A DNA stretch of 64,000 bases from Psettodes erumei (Eukaryota > Chordata > Actinopteri > Pleuronectiformes > Psettodidae). Both the position numbers and the translations under genes were made by a program. How positions within the stretch are numbered: position 1 is the first letter of the stretch; each line of letters opens with the position of its first letter. Under the pieces are notes generated by a model. It searched no databases and was not told the origin of the DNA. It saw only the letters and a list, made by a program, of their open reading frames with translations. Below, in pieces: positions 35,201 to 63,599 of the stretch. The stretch is from the NCBI GenBank assembly GCA_016785225.1, contig JAFBJZ010000969.1, positions 309,001 through 373,000 of the forward strand. Direction: 5' to 3'.

Positions 35201-38200
35201 TTGCATTTTCATGGCTTGAGATGCTGTGACATCTTTTTTTCCATTTTTCTGTGATTTTAAAAAATTTTCGATTTTTTTTCATTTTTAACACATTTTATCC
35301 AATGGAGTACTCATGAAACACTGTTCTTTGATGTTTTTGAGCATTTTCAGGACAAAAAATTTTTTCAACATTTTTTGCATTTTCATGGCTTGATATGCTG
35401 TGACATCTTTTTTTCCATTTTTCTGTCATTTTCGAAAAAATTTTTTTTTTTTTTTCATTTTTAACACATTTTATCCAATGGAGTACTCATGAAACACTGT
35501 TCTTTGATGTTTTTGAGCATTTTTCGGACAAAACTTTTTTTTTTCAACATTTTTTGCATTTTCATGGCTTGATATGCTGTGACATCTTTTTTTTCCATTT
35601 TTCTGTCATTTTAAAAATTTTTCGATTTTTTTCATTTTAACACATTTTATCCAATGGAGTACTCATGAAACACTGTTCTTTGATGTTTTTGAGCATTTTC
35701 AGGAAAAAAATTTTTTCAACATTTTTGCATTTTCATGGCTTGATATGCTGTGACTGTGACATTTTTTTCCATTTTTCTGTCATTTTAAAAAATTTTCGAT
35801 TTTTTTTCATTTTAACACATTTTATCCAATGGAGTACTCATGAAACACTGTTCTTTGATGTTTTTTTGAGCATTTTCAGGACAAAAATTTTTTTTCAACA
35901 TTTTTGCATTTTCATGGCTTGATATGCTGTGACATCTTTTTTTTCCCATTTTCTGTCATTTTAAAAAAATTTTCGATTTTTTCATCATTTTAACACATTT
36001 TATCCAATGGAGTACTCATGAAACACTGTTCTTTGATGTTTTTGAGCATTTTCAGGAAAAAAAATTTTTTTCAATTTTTTGCATTTTCATGGCTTGATAT
36101 GCTGTGACATCTTTTTTTCCATTTTTTCTGTCATTTTAAAAAAAATTTTCGATTTTTTTCATTTTAACACATTTTATCCAATGGAGTACTCATGAAACAC
36201 ACTGTTCTTTGATGTTTTTGAGCATTTGGGAAAAATTTTTTTCAACATTTTTTGCATTTTCATGGCTTGATATGCTGTGACATCTTTTTTTTTTTCCATT
36301 TTTCTGTCATTTTAAAAAAAATTTTTTTTTTTTCATTTTTAACACATTTTATCCAATGGAGTACTCATGAAACACTGTTCTTTGATGTTTTTTTGAGCAT
36401 TTCAGGACAAAATTTTTTTTTTCAACATTTTTGCATTTTCATGGCTTGATATGCTGTGACATCTTTTTTTTCCATTTTTCTGTCATTTTCGAAAAATTTT
36501 TTTTTTTTTCATCTTTAACACATTATATCCAATGGAGTACTCATGAAACACTGTTCTTTGATGTTTTTGAGCATTTTCGGGACAAAAATTTTTTTCAACA
36601 TTTTTTGCATTTTCATGGCTTGATATGCTGTGACATCTTTTTTTTTTTTTCCATTTTTCTGTCATTTTTAAAAAAATTTTCGATTTTTTTCATTTTTAAC
36701 ACATTTTATCCAATGGAGTACTCATGAAACACTGTTCTTTGATGTTTTGAGCATTTTCGGGACAAACTTTTTTTTCAACATTTATTGCATTTTCATGGCT
36801 TGATATGCTGTGACATCTTTTTTTCCATTTTTCTGTCATTTTCGAAAAAATTTTATTTTTTCATTTTTAACACATTTTATCCAATGGAGTACTCATGAAA
36901 CACTGTTCTTTGATGTTTTTGAGCATTTTCAGGACAAAAATTTTTTTCAACATTTTTTGCATTTTCATGGCTTGATATGCTGTGACATCTTTTTTTCCAT
37001 TTTTCTGTCATTTTCGAAAAATTTTTTTTTTTTCATTTTTAACACATTTTATCCAATGGAGTACTCATGAAACACTGTTCTTTGATGTTTTTGAGCATTT
37101 TCAGGACAAAATTTTTTTTCAACATTTTTTGCATTTTCATGGCTTGATATGCTGTGACATCTTTTTTTTCTATTTTTCTGTCATTTTCGAAAAAATTTTA
37201 TTTTTTCATTTTTAACACATTTTATCCAATGGAGTACTCATGAAACACTGTTCTTTGATGTTTTTTGCATTTTTGGGACAAAAATTTTTTTCAACATTTT
37301 TTGCATTTTCATGGCTTGATATGCTGTGACATCTTTTTTTTCCATTTTTCTGTCATTTTAGAAAATTTTTTTTTTTTTTTTCATTTTAACACATTTTATC
37401 CAATGGAGTACTCATGAAACACTGTTCTTTGATGTTTTTGAGCATTTTCAGGACAAACTTTTTTTTTTTCAACATTTTTTGCATTTTCATGGCTTGATAT
37501 GTTGTGACATGCTTTTTTCCATTTTTCTGTGATTTTAAAAATTTTTCGATTTTTTCATCTTAACACATTTTATCCAATGGAGTACTCATGAAACACTGTT
37601 CTTTGATGTTTTTGAGCATTTTCGGGACAAAATTTTTTTCAACATTTTTTGCATTTTCATGGCTTGATATGCTGTGACATCTTTTTTTTTCCATTTTTCT
37701 GTCATTTTAGTAAAAATTTTATTTTTTCATTTTTAACACATTTTATCCAATGGAGTACTCATGAAACACTGTTCTTTGATGTTTTTGAGCATTTTCAGGA
37801 CAAAAATTTTTTTCAACATTTTTTGCATTTTCATGGCTTGATATGCTGTGACATCTTTTTTTTTTCCATTTTTTCTGTCATTTTCGAAAAAAATTTTTTT
37901 TTTTCATCTTTAACACATTTTATCCAATGGAGTACTCATGAAACACTGTTCTTTGATGTTTTTGAGCATTTTCGGGACAAAAATTTTTTTTCAACATTTT
38001 TTGCATTTTCATGGCTTGATATGCTGTGACATCTTTTTTTTTCCATTTTTCTGTCATTTTAAAATTTTTTTTTTTTTTTCATTTTTAACACATTTTATCC
38101 AATGGAGTACTCATGAAACACTGTTCTTTGATGTTTTTGAGCATTTTCAGGACAAAAATTTTTTCAACATTTTTTGCATTTTCATGGCTTGATATGCTGT

Positions 38201-41200
38201 GACATCTTTTTTTCCATTTTTCTGTCATTTTCGAAAAAATTTTTTTTTTTCATTTTTAACACATTTTATCCAATGGAGTACTCATGAAACACTGTTCTTT
38301 GATGTTTTTGAGCATTTTCAGGACAAAAATTTTTTTCAACATTTTTTGCATTTTCATGGCTTGATATGCTGTGACATCTTTTTTTCCAATTTTCTGTGAT
38401 GTTAAAAAATTTTCGATTTTTATATCTTTAACACATTTTATCCAATGGAGTACTCATGAAACACTGTTCTTTGATGTTTTTGAGCATTTTCAGGACAAAA
38501 ATTTTTTTCAACATTTTTTGCATTTTCATGGCTTGATATGCTGTGACATCTTTTTTTTTTTTCCATTTTTCTGTCATTTTCGAAATTTTTTTTTTTTTTC
38601 ATCTTTAACACATTTTATCCAATGGAGTACTCATGAAACACTGTTCTTTGATGTTTTTGAGCATTTTCAGGACAAAACTTTTTTTTTTCAACATTTTTTG
38701 CATTTTCATGGCTTGATATGCTGTGACATCTTTTTTTTCCATTTTTTCTGTCATTTTAAAAATTTTTTTTTTTTTCATTTTTAACACATTTTATCCAATG
38801 GAGTACTCATGAAACACTGTTCTTTGATGTTTTTGAGCATTTTTTGGGACAAAAATTTTTTTTTCAACATTTTTTGCATTTTCATGGCTTGATATGCTGT
38901 GACATCTTTTTTTTTCCATTTTTCTGTCATTTTAGAAAAAATTTTCGATTTTTCATCATTTTAACACATTTTATCCAATGGAGTACTCATGAAACACTGT
39001 TCTTTGATGTTTTTGAGCATTTTTGGGACAAAAATTTTTTTTTCAACATTTTTTGCATTTTCATGGCTTGATATGCTGTGACATCTTTTTTTTTCCATTT
39101 CTCTGTCATTTTAAAAATTTTTTTATTTTTTTCATTTTTAACACATTTTATCCAATGGAGTACTCATGAAACACTGTTCTTTGATGTTTTTGAGCATTTT
39201 TGGGACAAAAATTTTTTTCAACATTTTTTGCATTTTCATGGCATGATATGCTGTGACATCTTTTTTTTCCATTTTCTGTCATTTAGAAAAATTTTTTTTT
39301 TTTTTTCATTTTTAACACATTTTATCCAATGGAGTACTCATGAAACACTGTTCTTTGATGTTTTTGAGCATTTTGGGACAAAAATTTTTTCAACATTTTT
39401 TGCATTTTCATGGCATGATATGCTGTGACATCTTTTTTTTTTCCATTTTTCTGTCATTTAAAATTTTTTCGATTTTTTTCATTTTTAACACATTTTATCC
39501 AATGGAGTACTCATGAAACACTGTTCTTTGATGTTTTTGAGCATTTTTGGGACAAAATTTTTTTTTCAACATTTTTGCATTTTCATGGCATGATATGCTG
39601 TGACATTTTTTTTCCATTTTTCTGTCATTTTAAAAATTTTTTTTTTTTCATTTTTAACACATTTTATCCAATGGAGTACTCATGAAACACTGTTCTTTGA
39701 TGTTTTTGAGCATTTTTGGGACAAAAAAATTTTTTTCAACATTTTTTGCATTTTCATGGCATGATATGCTGTGACATTTTTTTTCCATTTTTCTGTCATT
39801 TTAAAAAATTTTTCGATTTTTTTCATTTTTAACACATTTTATCCAATGGAGTACTCATGAAACACTGTTCTTTGATGTTTTTGAGCATTTTTGGGACAAA
39901 AATTTTTTTTCAACATTTTTGCATTTTCATGGCATGATATGCTGTGACATCTTTTTTTTTCCATTTTTCTGTCATTTTAGAAAATTTTTTTTTTTTTTCA
40001 TTTTTACCACATTTTATCCAATGGAGTACTCATGAAACACTGTTCTTTGATGTTTTTGAGCATTTTTGGGACAAAAAATTTTTTCAACATTTTTTGCATT
40101 TTCATGGCATGATATGCTGTGACATCTTTTTTTTCCATTTTTCTGTCATTTTAAAAATTTTTTTTTATTTTTTTCATTTTTAACACATTTTATCCAATGG
40201 AGTACTCATGAAACACTGTTCTTTGATGTTTTTGAGCATTTTTGGGACAAAATTTTTTTCAACATTTTTTGCATTTTCATGGCATGATATGCTGTGACAT
40301 CTTTTTTTTCCATTTCTCTGTCATTTTAGAAATTTTTTTATTTTTTCATTTTAACAGATTTTATCCAATGGAGTACTCATGAAACACTGTTCTTTGATGT
40401 TTTTGAGCATTTTTGGGACAAAAATTTTTTCAACATTTTTTGCATTTTCATGACATGATATGCTGTGACATCTTTTTTTCCATTTCTCTGTCATTTAAAA
40501 AATTTTTTTTTTTTTTCATTTTTACCACATTTTATCCAATGGAGTACTCATGAAACACTGTTCTTTGATGTTTTTGAGCATTTTTGGGACAAGAATTTTT
40601 TTCAACATTTTTTGCATTTTCATGACATGATATGCTGTGACATCTTTTTTTTCATTTTTCTGTCATGTTAAAGAATTTTTTCGAATCTTTCATTATTAAC
40701 ACATTTTATCCAGTGGAGTACTCATGAAACACTGTTCTTTGATGTTTTTGAGCATTTTTGGGACAAAAAAATTTTTCAACATTTTTTGCATTTTCATGGC
40801 ATGATATGCTGTGACATCTTTTTTTTCCCATTTCTCTGTCATTTTAGAAAATTTTTTATTTTTTCATTTTTAACAGATTTTATCCAATGGAGTACTCATG
40901 AAACACTGTTCTTTGATGTTTTTGAGCATTTTTGGGACAAAACATTTTTTCAACATTTTTTGCATTTTCATGGCATGATATGCAGTGACATCTTTTTTTC
41001 CATTTCTCTGTCATTTTAGAAAATTTTTTATTTTTTCATTTTTAACAGATTTTATCCAATGGAGTACTCATGAAACACTGTTCTTTGATGTTTTTGAGCA
41101 TTTTTGGGACAAAAAGTTTTTTTCAACATTTTTTGCATTTTCATGCCATACTATACTGTGACATCTTTTTTATCATTTTTCTGTCATGTTAAAAAATTTT

Positions 41201-41537
41201 CGATTTTTTTTTATTTTTAACACATTTTATCCAATGGAGTACTCATGAAACACTGTTCTTTGATGTTTTTGAGCATTTTTGGGACAAAAATTTTTTTCAA
41301 GATTTTTTGCATTTTCATGGCATGATATGCGGTGACATCTTTTTTTCCATTTCTCTGTCATTTTAGAAAAAATATTTTTTCATTTTTAACACATTTTATC
41401 CAATGGAGTACTCATGAAACACTGTTCTTTGATGTTTTTGAGCATTTTTGGGACAAGAAATTTTTTCAACATTTTTTGCATTTTCATGACATTCTATACT
41501 TATGACATCTCTTTCTCCATTTTTCTGTCATGTCAAA
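29224..41537. repeat. Satellite array of about 174-bp monomers, about 70 copies
   Basis: Head-to-tail monomers; TCCAATGGAG starts at 30101, 30273, 30446, 30621, 30796 and 30970, giving periods of 172-175 bp. Each has TCCAATGGAGTACTCATGAA, TTTGATGTTTTTGAGCA, GGACAAAAATTTTT, ATTTTTTGCATTTTCATG, GATATGCTGTGACATC, then AAAATTTT-rich spacers. Three zones are seen: divergent ends (29224-29950 and about 41480-41537); outer blocks with GCATGATATG and occasional ACAGATTTTA (about 30.0-31.65 and 39.15-41.3 kb); and an inner block with GCTTGATATG and often TTCAGGACAA (about 31.65-39.15 kb). Length differences are mostly in T-runs. Weak open frames exist because 174 is a multiple of three; it is not coding. 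Confidence 0.97.
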
Positions 41538-42875
41538 ATCGTGCATGATGCAAACAGTCTTTAAGTCCAACACACAAAATGAAAACTGAAAAGCAAGCTA
41601 AGGGAAAATCCCACAGCATATGGTTCATATACAGTTGGGATTCCATGTGAGTCAGTTCATGGCTGGTCCAAATTCACCTCACCACAGATACCTGGAGCAC
41701 AATCACCCGGGTGGCACCAGGGAAATAAAAACATCACACTTGACAATTGCTTCACTTATCTTTATAACGCAGTTCTTCAATTAACCAATCGTTCACTTAA
41801 CTCATTATTCAATTGATCAATTAATCAATTAATCACGACACATCAGAGTTGAACTCACTATCTCTTCTTATTAACAACAACAGATCTGTCACATGTTGGT
41901 CACACAGCAGGTCCACCAGCTGTCCTTCAGAGAGCAAAGACACCAGAAATGAGAATAATGAAAATTATAATGAGCATAATCCCAACAGTGGGAATTCATG
42001 TTTAAAACTGTGACAACGAAGCCAAAAAGCAGCTTCTCCACTTTTCAAGTTCATGTTCCATTAGCAGCTGAAGCTTTGCTTCCTCTGATCAGCGAGTGGA
42101 AAACGAAACACTTTCTGTAATGGAGCAAACAGTTGTGTATCATGAACTCTTGGTGTTGCTGTCAACTTCTGGACCGGGCGGAGCTCCTGGGTCCGGTCGA
42201 AGAGGACAGAGTCGGGACAAGCTTAAACCTTCAGTACAACACATACATGCATTAAATCATGAACAACTTGTCATATGTGGAGGTGCTGACCTCTGTGTTA
42301 AAACAGAGCGGCTGGAAGTGAACTGAAGGCTTCAGTCTGAACAGTCTGCGTGACACCTCAATCACTGCTGACATGCTAAGCTAGCTTTAGCTGACTAAGC
42401 CTGTGTCCTCTGCCGCTTGTTGACACCTGCTAATGTCAAATTGGCCGGAAGATACGAGCATGGTGAAGATAAAACAGCACTCAAGTAATAAAAAAAAGCT
42501 GTAAAATGTAAAAAAAACAACAAAATAAAAAAGTCACAGTACAGCAAGGCTGAGAATTTTTCATGAAAACTGTTCTAGTAGAGCAGAGTGGGGCCAGATG
42601 TTCCCGTGCCCCATGTGAAGGTCACATCCTCCGGCCTCTGATCGAGGGCAGATGTTCTCGGGGTTATCCATTCCATATGGCCGCCGCTCGTCCACGGGCC
42701 TTTTCACAGCACGCCGCTTGTAAACACGCTTTAGTTCTCTGTTCTGGTTTTTTCTGCCCCTGTAAAACATGTCCTAAATCCAATCACCTCGTCCCCCTGA
42801 AGGGGATGATGTTGATGAATGGGAATGTGTCGTGGTAGTAGTGACCTATAAGCCCTTACTGAGATTACAGGCAGG
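41538..42875. other. Intergenic sequence right of the satellite
   Basis: Unique-looking AT-rich sequence with a degenerate AATTGATCAATTAATC repeat near 41810-41835 and a fragment with GCTAAGCTAGCTTTAGC near 42375-42391. Small open frames at 42.56-42.84 kb on both strands match nothing recognised. Confidence 0.45.
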
Positions 42876-42879
42876 CAAA

Positions 42880-42918
<39 letters not shown>

Positions 42919-42919
42919 G
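42880..42919. repeat. (CCAG)n microsatellite
   Basis: About ten CAGC/CCAG tetranucleotide units followed by GCCTGGCC. Confidence 0.9.
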
Positions 42920-42949
42920 CCTGGCCGGGGCACCAGGAAGCAGCCACAG

Positions 42950-43850
42950 CTTAGAGAGGGATTGTTTAGACAGACAATGGTGTCTACCTGGTTTTAATCC
43001 CCGCTCAAAAAGAGTACAGGGGGATTGGCGGAGTTTAATAAATGAAAGTGCTCCTATAATCGGGATTTGCCAAAGTGCCCCTTTGTGTTAATCGGACATT
43101 TTTTACAGCATGGTTTTTGACATCTGCCACAGCGAGTGGCGTTAACCCCTCCACTGCCCTGTCCGCATGCAGCGGCGGGGAAACGCCCACCAGACGTTCG
43201 CGCAGGCAAGAGGTCACGTGACACGTGCAGCGAGTAAACACAACGTGAAAATGGTCAGAAAAAAGATTAAAAACGACACAAACTGGAAAACGTCTGAGTT
43301 AACGGCATCAGATGAGTTGTGTTGTTGACGTCCGTGCGCGACCTGAACACACATCACGCGGCTGCAGCCGACTGTGGCACGACCTCATTACTTACTTAGC
43401 GGAGAGCTAATAGAACGGGGACGTGTAATTACTTCATTGCTAAAATAGAAAGCTGCATTTTAATAATTAAAGCCCAGCGTATGAGCGGTGAAGCATAATA
43501 AAATTGTTTTAAAATCGAGGATTACAACAGTAAATCCCGACGGGGCCAGATGTGAGGGCGGGAGGGGCCGCCGCGTTCTGGGACCGGATTAAAAGGAAAA
43601 TCCCACAGGGCCACGCGCTGCTTTTTCCTCCGCAGATTACGGGGCTTGTGTGGACTCAACATGCTGTAATCCAGCGATTAGCTGATATAATCACCTGTAA
43701 ATACACCTTGGCCACGGCGGCGCTCCGACGTGCGCCGGGTGAACGTTGTGGGAGCGGCGAGCAGACGGCGAGCGCAGACGGACAGCTGGACTCGATATGT
43801 GATCTGACTGAGTTCCCAGAAACCGGAGCGAACAGATGAGCAACTAAACG
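42950..43850. promoter_or_regulatory. Candidate conserved non-coding region with many homeodomain sites
   Basis: Unique sequence with GTGTAATTACTTC, TTTTAATAATTAAAGC, GAGGATTACAAC, CAGATTACGG, TGTAATCCAGCGATTAGC and ATATAATCACC, mixing TAATTA and OTX/PITX-like TAATCC or GATTA cores. A further GC-rich part (43550-43850) is open on both strands but shows no known domain. Confidence 0.35.
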
Positions 43851-43869
43851 CTTTACCTCACCCCTCCAC

Positions 43870-44830
43870 TTACCACTGATAATAATATGCATAATAATAT
43901 TAAATTTTAAAAAATATCATTTAAACATTTTTACCTTTATTATCATTATTATTACAGATTTTTAAAAAATATTATTACATTAGTATATTATGTATACAAC
44001 CACCATACAGTGTGTTTGAAAACATTTATCAAACCTATAAATAGATGTAGCCATTTATTTCCTATTATCCATTAACTGGACATTTTCTTTTTTTCAAATA
44101 ATCCGTCATCTTTTATCTGAACAGCTGCTGGTTTATTTTGTCACTTCAACAACAGATCAATCAAATAATTGATTTCTGATCATCGTTTCTGGATCCATTC
44201 AGAGACTGTAAACTAAAATAACCAGCTCCACGCCTGAACACTAACATTATGTGTACTTCTGTTCTTAAAAGTACAAGTTGCCGATGTGCTTCTGTGTATT
44301 TTATTAAAGTAAAACTTTGAAGGCAGCACCTCTCTCTGCTTTGGCTTAACGTCACCACATAAAAAAAGGAAAGATGATGTAATGACTTACAGTCACGCTG
44401 AGGTCACGACCCCCCCCTCTATGGAGTAATTCTTCTTCTCCTCCCTGTAAACAGTCGCTCGCCACCTGCCGCCCGCCGGCTTTAATGCGACGGCGCTCAG
44501 ACTCTCTCCTGAAATCACGTCCATTACGGTGGATTAAACCATTAAACCCGGGATTGTAAAGTATTTTAGCATTTTTATTTTTGTAAGACACTTTAAAGTC
44601 ATTCCTGAAAGAGGAAAACACATGATTTTGGTTCGTAGCACATTCATGCCTGGAAAGAAAAAAAAAAATTATAATAATAAAGATTAAGACTACATCAACA
44701 GAAAAAAAGTACAAACATGGAAGCAAACAATATAAACAATATCTTATATATAAAACATAGCAGGCATAATAAATATTACACATAAACAAAAACTAAAAGT
44801 AAACAGAGTTAACCTATTTGGTTTGGGCAG
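43870..44830. other. AT-rich intergenic stretch
   Basis: AT-rich sequence with AATAAT-type words and dispersed GTACTT repeat words near 44255-44310. No gene is seen. Confidence 0.45.
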
Positions 44831-44932
44831 GGTTTGGAATCAGGTTACAAATCACCGATCAGTGTGAATGATAAGTTACAAATGTCCCGGAAAAAAAGCC
44901 GGCGAAGACTCGCCGCCCGACCCCGAGTCCCC

Positions 44933-45245
44933 GCACGAGTCCCCACACGAGTCATCGCATGCGAACAGACGAGTCCCAAACGAGACGAGTCCCCTTACGA
45001 GTCCCCGACGAGTCATCGCGACGAGTCCCCCGCCCTGAGTCCCCCACACGAGTCGAGTCCCTTGAGTCGAGTCCCCCGAGGTCCCCAAACGACGAGTCCC
45101 CCAGACGAGTCCCCCCTCGAAGTCCCTTGAGCATACGAGTCCGCCTTGAGTCCCACACACGAGTCCCCCCAAACGAGTCCCCAAACGAGTCCCCCACGAG
45201 TCCCCGCACGAGTCCCCAACCGAGTCCCCGTCCGAGTCCCCGCCC
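44933..45245. repeat. GAGTCCC minisatellite (basic period about 12 bp)
   Basis: About 20 exact GAGTCCC words plus variants (GAGTCATCG, GAGTCCGCC) within 313 bp. The right end is regular: CGAGTCCCC plus three variable bases, period 12. It opens frames on both strands (repeated DESP-like and GTRLG-like peptides), explained by the period being divisible by three. Confidence 0.85.
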
Positions 45246-45589
45246 GACCGCCTCCGTCTCTCGTAAAGAAAAACCCGAGGAGGCGAACGTCTCCGACACG
45301 CGACTCAAGTGCGCTGACCCGGCTATCGCCTGTGCACTAGTGTATGTGGTTATTTTAATACATTTAGGCCTCAAGGGTGAGTGAACACTCAAGCCGTATT
45401 ATATATACACACACACACATATATACTGTATACATATACTGTAAATGTGTAGTGCAGGAAACACCTCAAAACAGCTTTAGTCACCCACGTTCAGTCGTTG
45501 TTGTTGTTTTTAGCAAATCGACTCATTAGTTCAAACAAGAAAGGAGGAAGTCTGTCTCTGCTGGAGCTGTTTTCTGATTGGCTGATTTT

Positions 45590-45738
45590 TTGTGTGTGTG
45601 TGTGTGTGTGGGGTGTGTGTCTGTCTACGAGCTGTGTAGACGGGGTCTTTGGGTGTGTTAGCGTATTCACAGGAGATGGGGAGCGGGTTTTTGGTTCAGT
45701 CAGGAAAATCGAGGACCGTGTAACGTACGTTCATTCAG

Positions 45739-45777
<39 letters not shown>

Positions 45778-45795
45778 CACACACACACACGAGCA

Positions 45796-45856
<61 letters not shown>
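45590..45856. repeat. GT tract then long compound CA tract
   Basis: GT run at 45592-45610; CA runs at 45739-45855 interrupted by CGGACA and CGAGCAGA words. Confidence 0.9.
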
Positions 45857-45857
<1 letters not shown>

Positions 45858-46158
45858 CAGACACAAACAGCAAACACATAAATTCTTACTCATGACTGCA
45901 AATGTAATTTCACTCCGTAGTGATTCTTCTACTTTACAAACAGAACTGTGCAATTTTCATTCTTTTTTCTTTTTCCCAAACCAGACGCAGTACAAATATC
46001 CGGAGGACGTCCCAGGTACTGCGTTTTCTCCTCTTTTTTTTCTGAGTACTCGCTTCCCTCTCTCTCTCCGACAGAGCGGGGGGGCAAGTTTCAGCCCCGA
46101 CTCCTCCCCCCGGCAACAGAGCGCAACAGTCTGCAGATCTCTGCAGGAGTCTCCTCGT

Positions 46159-46172
46159 CCTGCAGGGGGCAG
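46159..46172 (+). promoter_or_regulatory. CTCF-like site 3' of plekhg5
   Basis: CCTGCAGGGGGCAG differs from the CTCF core CCASYAGRKGGCRS at one position (T for A at the third). Occupancy is inference. Confidence 0.35.
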
Positions 46173-46899
46173 GCACGTCCAAGCCCTGCACACACACACA
46201 CCCCCACCCCCACCCAAGTCCACCTTAAGGTCCCAGCACCCCCCCCCCCCACCCTCACCCCCACCCTCACCCCACCCCGTAATGCTACTTCCGTTGCAAA
46301 GTGCAAGCAGTTAATGTCTCTCTGCCTCTCCTTTCTGTTCCAGAAATTGGGAAATCAACGCAACAGCAAAAAAAAAAAAAAAAAAAGTTATTGTTCAAAT
46401 GTTTAAAAAAAAAAAAAAAAAGTCGAGTCGCTGTCCAGAAAAAGAAAGCAACAGGAAGGGAGAGGGCAGCAAGAGAGCGAGTGCATTTGTGTCTCAAGAA
46501 GTTCAGTCCATCCACCAAACGAGCGTCGATCCTCATAACGTGGACGAGTGGTTATACCTCCCTGAAAAAAAAAAAAAAAAAGATATTTACATTAAATACA
46601 GGACGACAGGGAGGAAGAAACACTTTAAATGAAAGGAGGCGCACAGTGTTGGATGAGAGGATGGACTCCGCTCTGGTGTCTGAGCATTAAATATGAAACC
46701 AGGACCAGGAAACATGACGTGTTGTGTTTTTACTGCAGGGGCCTGACTACTTCTCGGTCGGGCTCAGCTACTTCCTGGATTATTATTAATGACATGTAAC
46801 GTGTCAACCTGTGAGCAAAGATCAGCAGAACCGACCGATCTTCTCATCCAACCCCCCACGTGTACTGTCGCAGTACTTAAACGCAGTACTCCCGTGTAC

Positions 46900-62583
<15,684 letters not shown>

Positions 62584-62608
62584 CTGGACACAAATACAGA
62601 GAGGAGGG

Positions 62609-62647
<39 letters not shown>

Positions 62648-63030
62648 GGGGGGGTCAGGCTACATTCAACACACAAACACGTTTTAAAGGCGGTGAAAAG
62701 GGTAAAACGGTCACACGCACTGAGAGTAAACAGCTCCATTGTTTGTGCCACCGCAGAGCATTCCTGAGTCCGCTGACTCCCACCCTCCCGCCATCTGTCC
62801 CCCCCCTCTCTGCGGGACGTACAACTAATTGACTTAGAGCGAGTTTTTTCCCACCTCTCGTGCTGATCCGGGAACAGCCGAACCCCCGTTACGTAACGTC
62901 CCCGAGAGGCGACAACGAAACCGGCCGCGGGTCAGCGGCCCGGGAGACGGTCCAGACCGCCGGGCGGCGGGAGGTGGCGGGGATTAAGGAGCGCTCTGTC
63001 TCAGGCCAGACAGACCCCCCACCCTCTCCA

Positions 63031-63068
<38 letters not shown>

Positions 63069-63439
63069 ACACCAGCAGACAGCACCAGGGGGATCTTCTA
63101 CATCTCCTCACTCCACCCTGCGTCCACCTCCCCTCGCCGTCAGCCCCCGGCTCAGGAAGCGAGGACGTATGGGGAGATACAATGGAGGTCCCGCTAATGT
63201 ACTTCCTGCGATTGTTTCCATGTACTCGTGAGGAGCAGTGTGTCTACGCATGTGTGTGTGTGTGTGTGTGTAAATGTTCGAGTGCAGCCGGGGCGACTCT
63301 CAGCTTTCATGTAAACACAACAACTACAGATCTGCGAGACGTTGACACAAACACGACTCTACCTGCCACAGTCCAGTCCAGACGCTCAGATTAGAATTAA
63401 AACAACCCCCCCCCCCCCACCCCGACCCCGACACTCTAC

Positions 63440-63493
63440 CGTGGTTCTCCGCAGACGGGCGCAGGAGTCCCCGGAGGTCGGATCCGTGTCCAT
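63440..63493 (-). CDS. plekhg5: Candidate plekhg5 first coding exon
   Basis: From ATG at 63493 (MDTDPTSGDSCARLRRTT, 18 codons) or 63523 (ten codons longer), the exon ends in ACG before GTAGAG. It joins in phase 0 to the VCHHPDC exon at 62583. Mammalian PLEKHG5 also has a short N-terminus before its VCHH motif. The donor is not ideal and no similarity was proven, so this is tentative. Confidence 0.4.
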
Positions 63494-63599
63494 GCCGGCC
63501 CCACTCGGAACCACAATAAACATCCGAGCGTGCCGCCTCGCTGACTCCGCTCCGTCGACGCACGCTGACAAACGGCCTGTATTTAATCCACTGCTCTCA

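Noticed and set aside
29632..41019. Chains of Phe/His-rich open frames of 60-137 codons (repeating STHETLFFDVFEHF)
   Set aside because: They are translations of the 174-bp satellite, whose length is a multiple of three. Frames break wherever T-runs change length, and no start context or splice structure fits.
29224..41537. CRISPR-like or LINE/LTR interpretation of the long repeat
   Set aside because: Monomers are directly adjacent with no unique spacers, no terminal repeats and no reverse-transcriptase coding sequence; this is satellite DNA.
42561..42838. Small open frames on both strands at 42.6-42.8 kb
   Set aside because: No domain, no homologue recognised, and similar length on both strands; likely chance or repeat-derived.
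44834..45392. Basic or DESP-rich proteins on both strands at the GAGTCCC repeat
   Set aside because: Open frames follow from the 12-bp period; they occur on both strands and match no family. A hydrophobic patch near the plus-frame end was not enough to call a gene.
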